The position numbers were made by a program, and so were the translations under genes. A DNA stretch of 62,087 nucleotides, from assembly GCA_040388605.1 (NCBI GenBank), contig JAZKBN010000017.1:1-62087 (forward strand), written 5' to 3'. Below are positions 36,526 through 46,224 of the stretch, piece after piece; positions within the stretch are counted from its first letter, which is position 1, and every line of letters begins with the position of its first letter. Under the pieces are notes generated by a model. That model was not told the origin of the DNA. It did no database searches and saw only the letters and a list, made by a program, of their open reading frames with translations. Source of the DNA: JAZKBN01 sp040388605. GTDB taxonomy: Bacteria > Bacteroidota > Bacteroidia > Cytophagales > Flexibacteraceae.

Positions 36526-37992
36526 TTAATACAAGGGATTTTGTTTCATTGCCTTGTTATTGAGCAGCTCATCGCGCGGAATTGGCAATATCAGGCGGTA
36601 TTCTGAAGCCTGGCCTGTTTTTGACTGAATAACGTCAAGAGCAGTTTTATCGTATGCGCCGGGGTTCACTTTGTTAACTTCAAGCTGGTGAACCAAATCA
36701 AACCAACGTTTGCCTTCAAAGCAAAGCTCAAGCCTGCGTTGAAGCGCAATTTGCTCACGGAATGCCTTTTGGGTGGGAACTGAATCCTGGGTAAAAGCAG
36801 GCAAGGCTGCACGCTGACGAATCCTGTTTACAAGTGTAAGCGCTTCAGGATTCGGATAGCCCATTTCATTCAGAGCCTCGGCACGGGTAAGCATAAGTTC
36901 CGAAACGCGGTAAACAGGGTTATTATCTAAGCTGTTAAAGCCGTTCGGGCTTGTCCATTTGTAAGGGAAAGTATTGGTATTCAGCTCGTCTTTTACATCA
37001 GTTGCGGGCGTATCTTCATTTGAGTTGGCCACAAATTTCATGTATGTCTTAAGGCGCAAATCATTTGCATTAAAAGCATTCAGGAAACTGCGAACCGGGA
37101 TAAGGAACTTTTTGAAGTTGTAGGTGGCCGGCGGGTTAGGCAGAATAAGGTCAGGAAGAACATTATATCCGTCAGCATTACCTGCAAACTGTATTTCGAA
37201 AATGCTTTCCTTTTTAAGCTTGGTAGGGAAAATATTTGAAAGGTTGGCTTCGAATACATATAAAGAGTTGTCCAGCACTTTTTTAGAGGCGGCAGCAGCA
37301 TCGGTCCAGTTAAGCTGGGTGCGGTAAACATCTGCTAAAAGAGAGTTAACCACACCTTGGGTAATACGTCCGCGATCAACATCGGTTCCGTAAGGCCTGT
37401 CGAATACCAGGGTTTGGGCTTCAAGCAAATCTTTCAGAATTTGAGTGTAAAGCTCTTCCTTGGTATTTTTGGCTATTTGGGTTTGCGAGTAAGCATCGGC
37501 AGTTGTGGTTTTAATAGGAGCCGAACCGTAAAAGCGAACCAGGTGCAGGTACGCAAATGCCCTGAGGCCTAATGCTTCGCCTTTGATTTGTCGCTTGCGG
37601 GCATCTGTCATGCTGATACCGTCTATTTTAGCCAACAGCGTATTGCAACGTGTAATAGCCTGGAACATGGAGCCCCATGTACCGCCTACCACCCGGCCTG
37701 TTGTGCTGATGTAAGTGCAGTGTACAAACTCATAAACGTCGGTATTTGTGCTTGAGCAGTTATCGCTCATCAGCTCAGGGCCCCACAATATTTGTTGGCC
37801 ATAAGCGCCGTCCTGCTGAAAAGCATCATAACAGCCAATAAGCGCTGCTTCTGCCTGCGAGGCAGTAACAAGTGCATTGTCGGTGGTTATATCATTGGCC
37901 GGCTTAAGATCAAGCTTGCTTTCGCAGGCGCAGAAAACTAAGGCGCCGCTTAGCAAAAGGGCCGAAAATGTCTTTGTAAATTTTACAGACAT
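36526..37992 (-). CDS. SusD/RagB-family nutrient-binding lipoprotein
   Basis: A 488-residue outer-membrane lipoprotein that binds glycans and delivers them to its SusC partner. Start taken at MSVKFTKTF (37992); the N-terminus has a lipoprotein-like signal ending near FCACESKLDLKP. The SusD-type alpha-helical fold is recognisable from ALGLRAFAYLHLVRFYG, LLADVYRTQLNWTDAA and the C-terminal LILPIPRDELLNNKAMKQNP. It lies between SusC and GH30, all on the minus strand, with about 45 nt to SusC. Confidence 0.93.
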   Translation of the reverse strand: MSVKFTKTFSALLLSGALVFCACESKLDLKPANDITTDNALVTASQAEAALIGCYDAFQQDGAYGQQILWGPELMSDNCSSTNTDVYEFVHCTYISTTGRVVGGTWGSMFQAITRCNTLLAKIDGISMTDARKRQIKGEALGLRAFAYLHLVRFYGSAPIKTTTADAYSQTQIAKNTKEELYTQILKDLLEAQTLVFDRPYGTDVDRGRITQGVVNSLLADVYRTQLNWTDAAAASKKVLDNSLYVFEANLSNIFPTKLKKESIFEIQFAGNADGYNVLPDLILPNPPATYNFKKFLIPVRSFLNAFNANDLRLKTYMKFVANSNEDTPATDVKDELNTNTFPYKWTSPNGFNSLDNNPVYRVSELMLTRAEALNEMGYPNPEALTLVNRIRQRAALPAFTQDSVPTQKAFREQIALQRRLELCFEGKRWFDLVHQLEVNKVNPGAYDKTALDVIQSKTGQASEYRLILPIPRDELLNNKAMKQNPLY

Positions 37993-38036
37993 TTTAAATG
38001 GGTTTTGGTGTTTTATCGGTGTCATTATCTTCGTGA

Positions 38037-41000
38037 TTAAAAGGTGGCTGAAACACCAAAAATGTAAGTTTTAGATTGCGGGTATGAGCCATAATCAATA
38101 CCGGCTTGGGTAGCGCTTAGGCCATTGCTGTTAACCTCGGGGTCATAGCCGGGGTAATCAGTAAATGTGAGCAGGTTTTGGCCTGTAGCATAAACCCTGA
38201 AGCTGCCGATTTTCAATTTGGTCAACAGGCTTTTAGGCAGGGTATAGCCCAATGTAACATTACGCAGGCGTATGTAAGAACCGTCGTAAATATAACGGCT
38301 GCTTACCTGGTTGTTATAAGCGAAACCTATTGCTGCGCGAGGCAGGGTATTGCTGTGGTTGTTAGGTGTCCAACGGTCAAGAACAGTTGTTTCCTGGTTC
38401 ATAGCATCGTTCATACCCTCGGTTTGCTGCTTGTAAAGCGCCATTATCTCATTACCGAAAACGCCTTGGAAGAACACGGTCAAATCAAAATTATAGAAAT
38501 TGATAGTGTTGTTTAAACCGGCAATGAACTTGGGGTTGGGATTGCCGATTACCTGCAAATCTTTGTCGTTTAACAAACCATCGCCATTCACATCCTGGTA
38601 TATAACATCGCCGGGGTGCAGGTTAGTCTTATCCTGCCAGGTAGCTGCGTCAATTTGCCCTTGGTCCTGGTAAATACCAAGGAATTTATAGCCATAGAAA
38701 GAGCCAATAGGTAAACCTTTACGATAAATGTTTTGGCCGATTGGCACACCTGCAGAATCCTGGTCAGGGCTAAGGCTCAAAACTTTGTTGCGGTTCAGGC
38801 TGTAGTTAAAAGTGGTGGTCCACTGAAAATCAGGTGTACTTACATTTGTGGATGTTACACTGAATTCAACACCCCTGTTTTGTACGCTGCCTATATTAGC
38901 AGTATAGGAAGTGTTTGAATAGCCGGCACTGGCAGGCAGGCTGCGTGATAAAAGCAGGTCAGTGGTTTTTTTATTGTAAACATCAAATGTAAACAATGCT
39001 TTGCCGCCGAAAATAGAGTAATCAATACCTACATCGCCTTGAGCAGTAGTTTCCCAGTGCAGTTCTTTGTTACCTAAAGTTGCAGGAATTATACCGCTGC
39101 TTACTGCATTGGCAAGTCCTGGGTAGCCTGCTCCGTTTGAAACAGTTGTATAACCCGGATAAAGGGCAATACCATCCTGGTTACCTGTTAAGCCGTAGCT
39201 CAGGCGAATTTTAAGCAAATCGGCCCAATCGCCTTTGCTGAAGAATTTTTCTTCGCTGATATTCCATGCGAATGAAGCTGATGGAAAAGCACCGTAGTGG
39301 TATTTACCCAGGAATCGGGAGCTGCCGTCGTAACGCATACTTCCGGTTGCGCTGTAGCGGCCTTGGTAATCAAACAAAACACGACCAAGGTAGCTGTTAA
39401 TAGCCCAATCGTTGGTATAGCTATATGGGAGCGAAGATACTGCAGCGCCTGCGCCAACATTCCTGATTATATCAGATGAGAATGTTTTCCTGTCGGCGTA
39501 GCTTGCTTCTTCATGGTAAACCTGGAATACATTGCTGAGCATGAAGTTGAACTTTGCTTTATCCTTAACGGTGAGCTTATAGTTCAGCGTGTTTTCAATG
39601 GTATTGGTGTATTCAAAGCGGGTTGCGGTTTTAGCAAGGCCTTTCAAATCTGCTGCCGCGTTTTGTGTGGCAGGCAACAAGGTAGTGTAATAGCTGTCTT
39701 CCTTTTGGTTTTTTACTTCGTAAGAAACGCTTGGCCTGTAAGTCAGGTTAGGCAGAAATTTAAAGGGCTCCCATTCAGCAAAAACGTTACCGAGTATTTG
39801 ATACTGACGAGCCTGTATATTGGTTTCCAAAAGATTACCAACCGGGTTATCTAACAGTACAAACGGGTTACGCGCATAATTACCTGCAGAATCATATACC
39901 GGAATTACCGGAATCTGGCCTAAGGCACCCATAATAACACCGCCGTTACCAATTGCACGTTCTGTACGTACAGAACGGTTATTGAGGCCGTTGCTTAGGT
40001 TCAGGGTGGTACCTACTTTAAAGTTATCCTTAACACGTTGGTCAAGGTTCATGCGCATAGCGTAACGGTTGTAACCCGAGTTCTTAACAGTACCCTGCTG
40101 ATCGAAATAACCGGCACTAACGTAGTACTTGGTTTTTTCGCTGCCGCCGTCGATGCTGAATTGGTAATTTCTTTGGGTTGCCTGGCGATATATTTCGTCC
40201 TGCCAGTTTGTATTAGCAGTAGATTTTAAAGAATCAATGGCATCTGTTGAATAATCTGAATTTGTGAGCGCGTTCTTGTAATATTCCCTCCATTGGGTTG
40301 CGTTCAAAACATCAAGCTTTTTACGAACTGAAGATACACCTGCATACGCGCTGAAGCTGATATTGCTTTGCCCTGTTTTGCCACGCTTGGTTGTAATTAA
40401 AACCACGCCGTTTGCTCCGCGAGAGCCATAAATGGCAATAGCCGCCGCATCCTTCAATACCTCGATATTGGCAATATCGTTAGTATTGAACTGGTTGAGG
40501 GGGCTAATTGGTTGGTTACTTTCCCCAATACGTGCATCATAGCTTGCATTGGTAACTGAAAGCGGAATACCATCTATTACGTATAACGGGCTGTTGCTTG
40601 CATTAATAGATGAATTACCGCGAATGGTGAGTTTAGAAGCTCCGCCGGGGGTTCCGCTGCTGGTTGTTACCTGCAAACCGGATACCTGGCCTTGCAAAGC
40701 CTGGTCCAGGCCCGAAACAGGTGCTCTTGAAATTGCTTCGCCTTTTACTGATGAAATAGACCCGCTCAATTCCCTGCGGCTCACCGATTGGTTGAAACCA
40801 AGTACCACCACTTCGTCAGTAGCGGCAATGCTTTCTTCCAGGGTTAGATCCACTATTCCTTTTTCGGCAGAAACTTCCTGGGTTTTGAAACCAATGTATG
40901 AGAAAATCAATACAGGGTTTTCAACTTCCGCAGGAACAGTTAAAGTAAAATTTCCGTTGAAATCGGAAATGGTGCCAATTGAAGGGTTTCCTTTCAGCAC

Positions 41001-41528
41001 AATATTTACACCCGGTAATGGCGAACCGCTTTTATCTTTAACCTTACCTGTTATAGGGCCATCTTCTGTTGGCTTAACTGTAAGTGCCGGTTTTTGTACC
41101 TGCACTTCGGCAGGCGCGGGCGTTACAGGCAAGGCTTCAGTTTTAGATGCAGTATCCGCTGAAGTTTGTAGAGGTTTTGTGGCAGGAATTGCCTTGGCGT
41201 CCACAATAACAAAAAGACCTGTTTTAACCTGCTCAAGCTTAAGACCTGCTTTAGTGAGCTCGGTTTCAAGGCAGCGTTTCATATCAGGGCAATCAGGACG
41301 CACCTTTATAGATCTGCCTTCAAGTAATGCCGGTTCATAAACAATGCTGATGTTGTACTTCTCCTTCATTCGGGCCAGCAAATCAGCAATTTTCATCTCG
41401 CCTCCCTGCAGCGAACCATCCTGGTGCTGTGCCAAAGCATAGGCACTTTCCTGAGAATTAGCTTGGTGTCGACCCAGACCAAGGACAAAGAGGGTACACC
41501 ACGCAAGCGTGCGATAAAATTTCTTCAT
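38037..41528 (-). CDS. SusC/RagA TonB-dependent receptor with STN domain
   Basis: A 1163-residue outer-membrane importer. After the signal peptide comes an STN (secretin/TonB N-terminal) domain at about 45-112 (MKIADLLARMKEKYNISIVY), then a Pro/Thr-rich linker, a carboxypeptidase-regulatory-like domain (ITGKVKDKSGSPLPGVNIVL, about 155-235), the plug domain (QALQGQVSGLQVTTSSG; TIRGNSSINASNSPLYVIDG) and a beta-barrel ending in phenylalanine (FGVSATF). The STN domain is the part that signals to a FecR-type anti-sigma factor, and fecR is the next gene upstream. It should import glycan fragments bound by SusD. Confidence 0.95.
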   Translation of the reverse strand: MKKFYRTLAWCTLFVLGLGRHQANSQESAYALAQHQDGSLQGGEMKIADLLARMKEKYNISIVYEPALLEGRSIKVRPDCPDMKRCLETELTKAGLKLEQVKTGLFVIVDAKAIPATKPLQTSADTASKTEALPVTPAPAEVQVQKPALTVKPTEDGPITGKVKDKSGSPLPGVNIVLKGNPSIGTISDFNGNFTLTVPAEVENPVLIFSYIGFKTQEVSAEKGIVDLTLEESIAATDEVVVLGFNQSVSRRELSGSISSVKGEAISRAPVSGLDQALQGQVSGLQVTTSSGTPGGASKLTIRGNSSINASNSPLYVIDGIPLSVTNASYDARIGESNQPISPLNQFNTNDIANIEVLKDAAAIAIYGSRGANGVVLITTKRGKTGQSNISFSAYAGVSSVRKKLDVLNATQWREYYKNALTNSDYSTDAIDSLKSTANTNWQDEIYRQATQRNYQFSIDGGSEKTKYYVSAGYFDQQGTVKNSGYNRYAMRMNLDQRVKDNFKVGTTLNLSNGLNNRSVRTERAIGNGGVIMGALGQIPVIPVYDSAGNYARNPFVLLDNPVGNLLETNIQARQYQILGNVFAEWEPFKFLPNLTYRPSVSYEVKNQKEDSYYTTLLPATQNAAADLKGLAKTATRFEYTNTIENTLNYKLTVKDKAKFNFMLSNVFQVYHEEASYADRKTFSSDIIRNVGAGAAVSSLPYSYTNDWAINSYLGRVLFDYQGRYSATGSMRYDGSSRFLGKYHYGAFPSASFAWNISEEKFFSKGDWADLLKIRLSYGLTGNQDGIALYPGYTTVSNGAGYPGLANAVSSGIIPATLGNKELHWETTAQGDVGIDYSIFGGKALFTFDVYNKKTTDLLLSRSLPASAGYSNTSYTANIGSVQNRGVEFSVTSTNVSTPDFQWTTTFNYSLNRNKVLSLSPDQDSAGVPIGQNIYRKGLPIGSFYGYKFLGIYQDQGQIDAATWQDKTNLHPGDVIYQDVNGDGLLNDKDLQVIGNPNPKFIAGLNNTINFYNFDLTVFFQGVFGNEIMALYKQQTEGMNDAMNQETTVLDRWTPNNHSNTLPRAAIGFAYNNQVSSRYIYDGSYIRLRNVTLGYTLPKSLLTKLKIGSFRVYATGQNLLTFTDYPGYDPEVNSNGLSATQAGIDYGSYPQSKTYIFGVSATF

Positions 41529-41658
41529 TATTCGGTGTTTTGGTTAATAAAGTGTGAAAAGGGGCAAAAACCTTGCCTGAAGGGTGCGTCAGGCAGGAAA
41601 ACAGCAAAAACTGTTAAATGTCCCTATAATTATTCCAAGCTGATCAGGCCCGGAAAGC

Positions 41659-42696
41659 TCAATTAAGTATGTACAGATCCTTATCGCGTTTTTCAGAACG
41701 CGTATTGGTAATCCTGCAGATAACCCTTGTAAGGTCATCCATATTGGTAAGGTCTATGGGACCGCTTATTCTGCGGTTATAAAGCGATGTATCGGTAAAT
41801 ATAATTTTGGTGCCGTTGTTGCGCTCAATCATTTCTGTAAGGTCGCCAATGCGTGCATTGTCAAGCTTCAGGCTGTTGTCTTTCCAGCAGGTATAGAAGC
41901 GGGTTTCAACAGGGCGCTTCTTTACTGTATGCAGCTTGTTGTCGAATTCAACTTTATCGCCGGGTGCAAGGGCGTATAAAGGTTTGTTTTCCTCAGGTAA
42001 CGATACTTCAACTTTGCCTTCTTCAAGCACAATTTCAGATTTATTGTCAGAAGTACGTACGTTAAACCTTGTTCCTTTAACTGCGGCGTCAAGATGTTCG
42101 GCGTGCACCACGAATTTTACAGGCTCATTATTGAAGCGCTTAGGAGTAACTGCAAAATACGCCTCGCCGTTTATCCAAACCTCGCGTTTAACCCCCTCGG
42201 CCCAGTTTTTGTAATATTTCAGTTCAGAGTTCTTATTCAGGCTTACAACAGAACCATCGGGCAGATTAATAACACTGCGCTCATTAGCTGTGCGAACCGA
42301 GACCTGTAACAGCGCCGAATCTGAAACGCTGAAAGTATTGTAAGCAAGCCAGGAGCCGAACATGGCAAGCACAACTGCTGCAGCTGCAGCATATTGCCAT
42401 GTGAAGCTGAACTTCACAACTTTTGCAGTTTTAGGATTAACCCCGGTACGCAGTGCAACTGTATTTAAAATATCAGCAACCATTACACCTTCAGCCGGAA
42501 CAGCCCCTATAAGCAGAATTTCCCGTGCTATGCCGGCCTCTTCAATCAGATGCGGGTATTCATAGAAAACCTCATTCCAATATGCCAGCCTTTCAGGACT
42601 TTCATTTCTTACTAAGCTTATAAAAAGCTCATTCTGCGCTAAATCAGCTGCAGTAAAGTTTTCAAAATAATTATGTATAGGGTTTTCAGATTTCAT
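41659..42696 (-). CDS. FecR-family anti-sigma factor
   Basis: A 345-residue inner-membrane regulator. The cytosolic N-terminal part (1-110) should bind the ECF sigma factor. One membrane helix is near 118-138 (YAAAAAVVLAMFGSWLAY). The periplasmic FecR domain (about 150-260) carries NLPDGSVVSLNKNSELKY, INGEAYFAV and GTRFNVRTSDNKSEIVLEEG. The C-terminal DUF4974-like domain (LKLDNARIGDLTEMIER) is the secretin-like part that meets the STN domain of SusC. It lies directly upstream of susC and divergent from the ECF sigma gene. Confidence 0.92.
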   Translation of the reverse strand: MKSENPIHNYFENFTAADLAQNELFISLVRNESPERLAYWNEVFYEYPHLIEEAGIAREILLIGAVPAEGVMVADILNTVALRTGVNPKTAKVVKFSFTWQYAAAAAVVLAMFGSWLAYNTFSVSDSALLQVSVRTANERSVINLPDGSVVSLNKNSELKYYKNWAEGVKREVWINGEAYFAVTPKRFNNEPVKFVVHAEHLDAAVKGTRFNVRTSDNKSEIVLEEGKVEVSLPEENKPLYALAPGDKVEFDNKLHTVKKRPVETRFYTCWKDNSLKLDNARIGDLTEMIERNNGTKIIFTDTSLYNRRISGPIDLTNMDDLTRVICRITNTRSEKRDKDLYILN

Positions 42697-42734
42697 TGTG
42701 AACCGCGCTACGCAATTAAATGGGATATAAGTGT

Positions 42735-42744
42735 CGGTTAACCG
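42735..42744. promoter_or_regulatory. Palindrome CGGTTAACCG
   Basis: A perfect 10-bp palindrome 38 nt upstream of the fecR start. Could be a regulator-binding site; no known regulator is assigned. Confidence 0.25.
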
Positions 42745-42791
42745 GCGGTGTAATTTATTAAAATGCCTGCAAATGACGGCATCCTCTTATC

Positions 42792-42809
42792 TCATTCATT
42801 GCTGAATGA
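42792..42809. promoter_or_regulatory. Inverted repeat TCATTCA-N4-TGAATGA
   Basis: A 7-bp inverted repeat with a 4-nt spacer, centred between the divergent fecR and ECF sigma genes. Position suits an operator, but function is unproven. Confidence 0.3.
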
Positions 42810-43035
42810 CTTAATAACAGGGCGAAGCATTTTTTTTACTCATTCCCTTTCTTAAATTTATTGACATATTTCAATTTACCCCTTAACAGCGAATGGGCTT
42901 TCCGTCCGTAATTTTAAAAAAAAAGGTTGGCAATATAATTTTTCACATCTTGCCATACCTTCTAAGGGTAAATACACACAAATCAATATGTTTTGGTCAG
43001 AATGAGCAGAGGCTCTCCTGTCGAAAGCAATCTGA

Positions 43036-43623
43036 ATGATGCATTTAGAAAACACTAAAGACACTGAAATTTGGGATGCCTTCAGGGCCGGTAACGAGCC
43101 GGCGTTTATTTTTATACGCGAAAAATATGTACGACCGTTATACAGGTACGCTTTCCGCCTTTGCCAAAACCCTGATCTTGCGCGAGAAGCTACCGCCGAC
43201 CTGCTTACCGACCTTTGGATAAAACGCGAAAGGCTGGGGGCAACCAATAATATCGGTAATTACTTATACATGTCGTTACGCCGAAGGGTTGTAGACGAAA
43301 TTACAATTCGTAAACGCTATGTAAGCTCCGAAGATTCAGATTTCGAAATACTTGGCGGAGAGCAGGCGCACCCCGAAAAAATTATAACGGATTCAGAAGA
43401 GCAGGAAGGCCTTGAAAATATGATTAACCGCGCCCTGGGAACAATTTCCGAAAGGCAGCGAGAGGCCATACACCTGAAATTCTATGCAGGTAAAGATTAC
43501 AAGGAGATTTCTGAAATTATGGGCCTCAGCTCGCAAAGTACTTATAACCTTATACACCGTGCCTTAAAAGCTATGCGCGATGTTATAAAAGTTGTTAGTA
43601 TATTAATAATGCTTTCGGTATGA
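43036..43623 (+). CDS. ECF RNA polymerase sigma factor of the polysaccharide locus
   Basis: A 195-residue sigma-70-family ECF factor. Region 2: DAFRAGNEPAFIFIREKYVRP and LYRYAFRLCQNPDLAREATA. Region 4: LGTISERQREAIHLKFYAGK and YKEISEIMGLSSQSTYNLIH. It is divergent from fecR and is the expected partner of the FecR-SusC(STN) signal relay: SusC senses ligand, FecR releases the sigma factor, and the locus is induced. An alternative ATG is 3 nt downstream. Confidence 0.9.
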   Translation: MMHLENTKDTEIWDAFRAGNEPAFIFIREKYVRPLYRYAFRLCQNPDLAREATADLLTDLWIKRERLGATNNIGNYLYMSLRRRVVDEITIRKRYVSSEDSDFEILGGEQAHPEKIITDSEEQEGLENMINRALGTISERQREAIHLKFYAGKDYKEISEIMGLSSQSTYNLIHRALKAMRDVIKVVSILIMLSV

Positions 43624-43667
43624 AATTAATTTTGTATTAACTAAGTCTGTTTACCATATATTTTGTA

Positions 43668-43675
43668 TATATTTG
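43668..43675 (+). promoter_or_regulatory. -7 promoter element of the HNH gene
   Basis: TATATTTG matches TAnnTTTG 45 nt before the HNH gene's ATG. The -33 element is not clear. Confidence 0.35.
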
Positions 43676-43720
43676 GTTAGGCAGAATTCTGTTTCCTAAT
43701 TTCCGAAGGCTGCCCGCCTA

Positions 43721-44236
43721 ATGAACGGAAAAGTTTTGGTTTTAAATCAGGATTATAGTGCATTTAGTGTATGCAGTGTGCAGAAGGCTTTTTTACTTGT
43801 TTACCTGAATAAAGCAGAACCTATTTCTGATTCAAAAAACCGCCAGATTCGCAGCATTTCGCAATCGTTTGCATTGCCAAGCATTATACGCCTGCATAAA
43901 TATGTAAATTTGCCTTACAGGAACGGCGTAATGCTGAACAGGCAAAACGTATTTCGAAGGGACGGGCATAAATGCCAATATTGCGGCAGTGTTAAGAACT
44001 TAACCCTTGATCATGTAATACCGCGCAGCAAAGGTGGCCGCACAACCTGGGACAATCTATTAACTGCCTGCCAACCCTGTAACAGCCGTAAGGGAGATTA
44101 TTTGCCAGATGAGGCCAATATGACAGCCTTAAGCCAGCCTTACCGCCCCAGCTTCCTGATGTTCCTGCGCGATTTCAGCGGTAAAATAGATGAAGACTGG
44201 CTTGATTACCTCGGCCGAAAAGGGCGGAATCAATAA
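43721..44236 (+). CDS. HNH endonuclease family protein
   Basis: A 171-residue protein. The C-terminal HNH domain (about 70-135) has CQYCG, LTLDHVIPRSKGGRTTWDN and CQPCNSRKGD, giving the catalytic histidine and four zinc cysteines. Residues 1-65 are the N-terminal extension typical of the Bacteroidetes group (VLVLNQDYSAFSVCSVQKAF). The family is widespread, often housekeeping rather than mobile, and its target is unknown. The MFS gene starts 8 nt after its stop. Confidence 0.88.
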   Translation: MNGKVLVLNQDYSAFSVCSVQKAFLLVYLNKAEPISDSKNRQIRSISQSFALPSIIRLHKYVNLPYRNGVMLNRQNVFRRDGHKCQYCGSVKNLTLDHVIPRSKGGRTTWDNLLTACQPCNSRKGDYLPDEANMTALSQPYRPSFLMFLRDFSGKIDEDWLDYLGRKGRNQ

Positions 44237-44243
44237 ACACCAA

Positions 44244-45482
44244 ATGAAGAAAACCTCCGTATTTAATGCCGCTGTAATAGTGGCTGCACTTGGCTATTTT
44301 GTAGATATATATGACCTTTTACTTTTCAGCATAGTTCGTAAAGACAGTCTTTCAAGCCTGGGTCTGAGCGGTGAGAAGCTTACTGATAACGGCATACTTT
44401 TAATAAACGTTCAAATGGCCGGCCTCTTAATCGGCGGCATTTTATGGGGCATGCTTGGCGATAAGCGCGGCAGGCTTTCAGTGCTCTTCGGAAGCATATT
44501 TACTTATTCACTGGCCAATATTGCCAATGGCTTTGTTCAAAGCGTTGAGGCGTATGCAATCTGGCGCTTTATTGCAGGCATAGGCCTTGCCGGCGAGCTG
44601 GGTGTAGGTATAACGCTGGTTACAGAAATAATGCCCAAAGAAACCCGGGGCTATGCCACAACTGTTGTAGCAAGCGTGGGTATTGCAGGTGCGGTATTTG
44701 CCGCTAAGCTGGCCGAATCTTTTGAATGGCGCACCTGTTATTTTATTGGCGGCGGAATGGGTTTATTGCTGCTCGCCCTAAGAATGGGAGTAACCGAATC
44801 GGGCATGTTTAAAGCTGTTAAGCAGGATGCCGGGGTTAAACGAGGCAATTTCCTACTGCTTTTTAAACGCAAAGACCTGTTTATGCGCTACCTGCGCCTC
44901 ATTTTAATAGGCGTACCTATTTGGTATGTAGTGGGAATATTAATGACTTTAGCCCCTGAGCTTGCGCCATACCTGGGCATTACCGAAAAAATCACGGGGG
45001 GACGCGCGGTAATGTACTGCTATGGCGGTATGGTTATAGGCGATTTAATAAGCGGCTCCCTGAGCCAATTAATGAAAAGCCGTAAAAAGGTGCTGTTATT
45101 GTTTCACGGCCTGCAGGCATTAACTATAACATGCTACTTTGTTCTGCGGGGCTTAAGCCCTGATTCATTTTATGTGCTTTGTGCCATGATGGGTGTTTCT
45201 GTAGGCTCGTGGGTGGTTTTCATGACCAGCTCAGCAGAACAGTTCGGCACAAATATCAGGGCAACGGTTACAACCACAGTTCCCAACTTCGTGAGGTTTT
45301 CTTTAGTCCCGCTCAATTTCTTCTTTGTGGCGCTTCGTGATGTTAATCTTTCATCCGGGCACGTTGGCCCATTATGGTCGGCGGTAACGGCGGGGGTAGT
45401 GGTACTCATTGCAGCCGTTTGGGCTACAAGCACCCTGCACGAAACTTTTGGCAGTGAAATGGATTTTTCAGAAACCGCATAA
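44244..45482 (+). CDS. MFS transporter (sugar/metabolite:H+ symporter type)
   Basis: A 412-residue inner-membrane transporter with 12 predicted helices. The loop 2-3 signature appears as GMLGDKRGRLSVLFG. Helix 1 contains the acidic GYFVDIYDLLLFSIVRK pattern seen in metabolite:proton symporters. The start at MKKTSVFNAA (44244) is chosen because an upstream in-frame ATG lies inside the HNH gene. Substrate unknown. Confidence 0.85.
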   Translation: MKKTSVFNAAVIVAALGYFVDIYDLLLFSIVRKDSLSSLGLSGEKLTDNGILLINVQMAGLLIGGILWGMLGDKRGRLSVLFGSIFTYSLANIANGFVQSVEAYAIWRFIAGIGLAGELGVGITLVTEIMPKETRGYATTVVASVGIAGAVFAAKLAESFEWRTCYFIGGGMGLLLLALRMGVTESGMFKAVKQDAGVKRGNFLLLFKRKDLFMRYLRLILIGVPIWYVVGILMTLAPELAPYLGITEKITGGRAVMYCYGGMVIGDLISGSLSQLMKSRKKVLLLFHGLQALTITCYFVLRGLSPDSFYVLCAMMGVSVGSWVVFMTSSAEQFGTNIRATVTTTVPNFVRFSLVPLNFFFVALRDVNLSSGHVGPLWSAVTAGVVVLIAAVWATSTLHETFGSEMDFSETA

Positions 45483-45548
45483 ACCGGATTAATCACTAAA
45501 CCGGGAAGCCAAATAGGTTCAGGTTTTCGGAACATTCAAGGAGAAAAA

Positions 45549-45586
45549 TGAAAATGCCCGGCAGAATTATCTGCCGGGCATTTTCA
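45549..45586. terminator. Bidirectional terminator
   Basis: A perfect 17-bp stem (TGAAAATGCCCGGCAGA with its complement, loop ATTA). A and T flanks allow use by both the MFS gene and the convergent gene at 45628. Confidence 0.9.
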
Positions 45587-45627
45587 TAATCTGACATTGT
45601 ATTTCTTCGCTGACTTGCGGCAGCTTC

Positions 45628-46224
45628 TTACTTGCCCGAAATCATATCGTCATGAACTGAATTAGCAGCATCGGCCAGGAAATCGGTATAGTAACGTTTG
45701 CTTTGTAAAGATGAAGGACCAAGCCCCAAACGATTGCCTTTCAGGTACCGCTTATAATAAAGGTATCGGTAGTTTTTTCCCACCCCTGATTTTGGATCGG
45801 CAATTACACCATAGAATGCCACACGATCATAAACCCCTGCATCTTCAATTTTGGCAATGCGCTTAGAATAGCCATAATATAGGATCATTACCCTGTTGCA
45901 GCCATTCAGCTGGCCTATTGAGTCTATCTTCTTTTCGTCTATATAAAACTGCTTGCTGTGCTTGTTAAATACCTTGTGCTTAGGCAGGCGTGCATTTAAT
46001 GGCATAATAATAATATTCGATTTCCTGAATTTATCTCCCAGGTTAGCCTGTAACGATGTACCGACAAACTTGTTGAAGGCAGCATCATCCTTTTCAGACT
46101 CTGTATTATTACAAATTATATACAGCCCAAGTGTCTTGGTGGGTTCGCCGGCTATTAAAGCCTGTGTGATTGCCAAAAAGCACAGCAACAATGCAATATA
46201 TCTCAGTCTGAATATCATGTTCAT
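45628..46224 (-). CDS. Uncharacterised secreted protein
   Basis: A 198-residue protein not recognised. A signal peptide covers about residues 1-26 (FLAITQALIAGE). The mature part is mixed alpha/beta: LGLYIICNNTESEKDDAAFN, NIIIMPLNARLPKH, VMILYYGYSKRIA and GKNYRYLYYKRYLKGNRLG. It is rich in Tyr and Lys. No motifs or neighbours indicate a function. Confidence 0.55.
   Translation of the reverse strand: MNMIFRLRYIALLLCFLAITQALIAGEPTKTLGLYIICNNTESEKDDAAFNKFVGTSLQANLGDKFRKSNIIIMPLNARLPKHKVFNKHSKQFYIDEKKIDSIGQLNGCNRVMILYYGYSKRIAKIEDAGVYDRVAFYGVIADPKSGVGKNYRYLYYKRYLKGNRLGLGPSSLQSKRYYTDFLADAANSVHDDMISGK

Larger units (their letters stand above)
42697..43035. other. Divergent promoter region between fecR and the ECF sigma gene
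   Basis: 339 bp without a gene. It contains a 10-bp palindrome CGGTTAACCG at 42735-42744 and an inverted repeat TCATTCA-TTGC-TGAATGA at 42792-42809, listed separately as possible operators. Confidence 0.5.

Noticed and set aside
40549..41340. 263-codon plus-strand frame opposite susC
   Set aside because: Antisense shadow of the strongly conserved SusC N-terminal and plug region; no start context or similarity.
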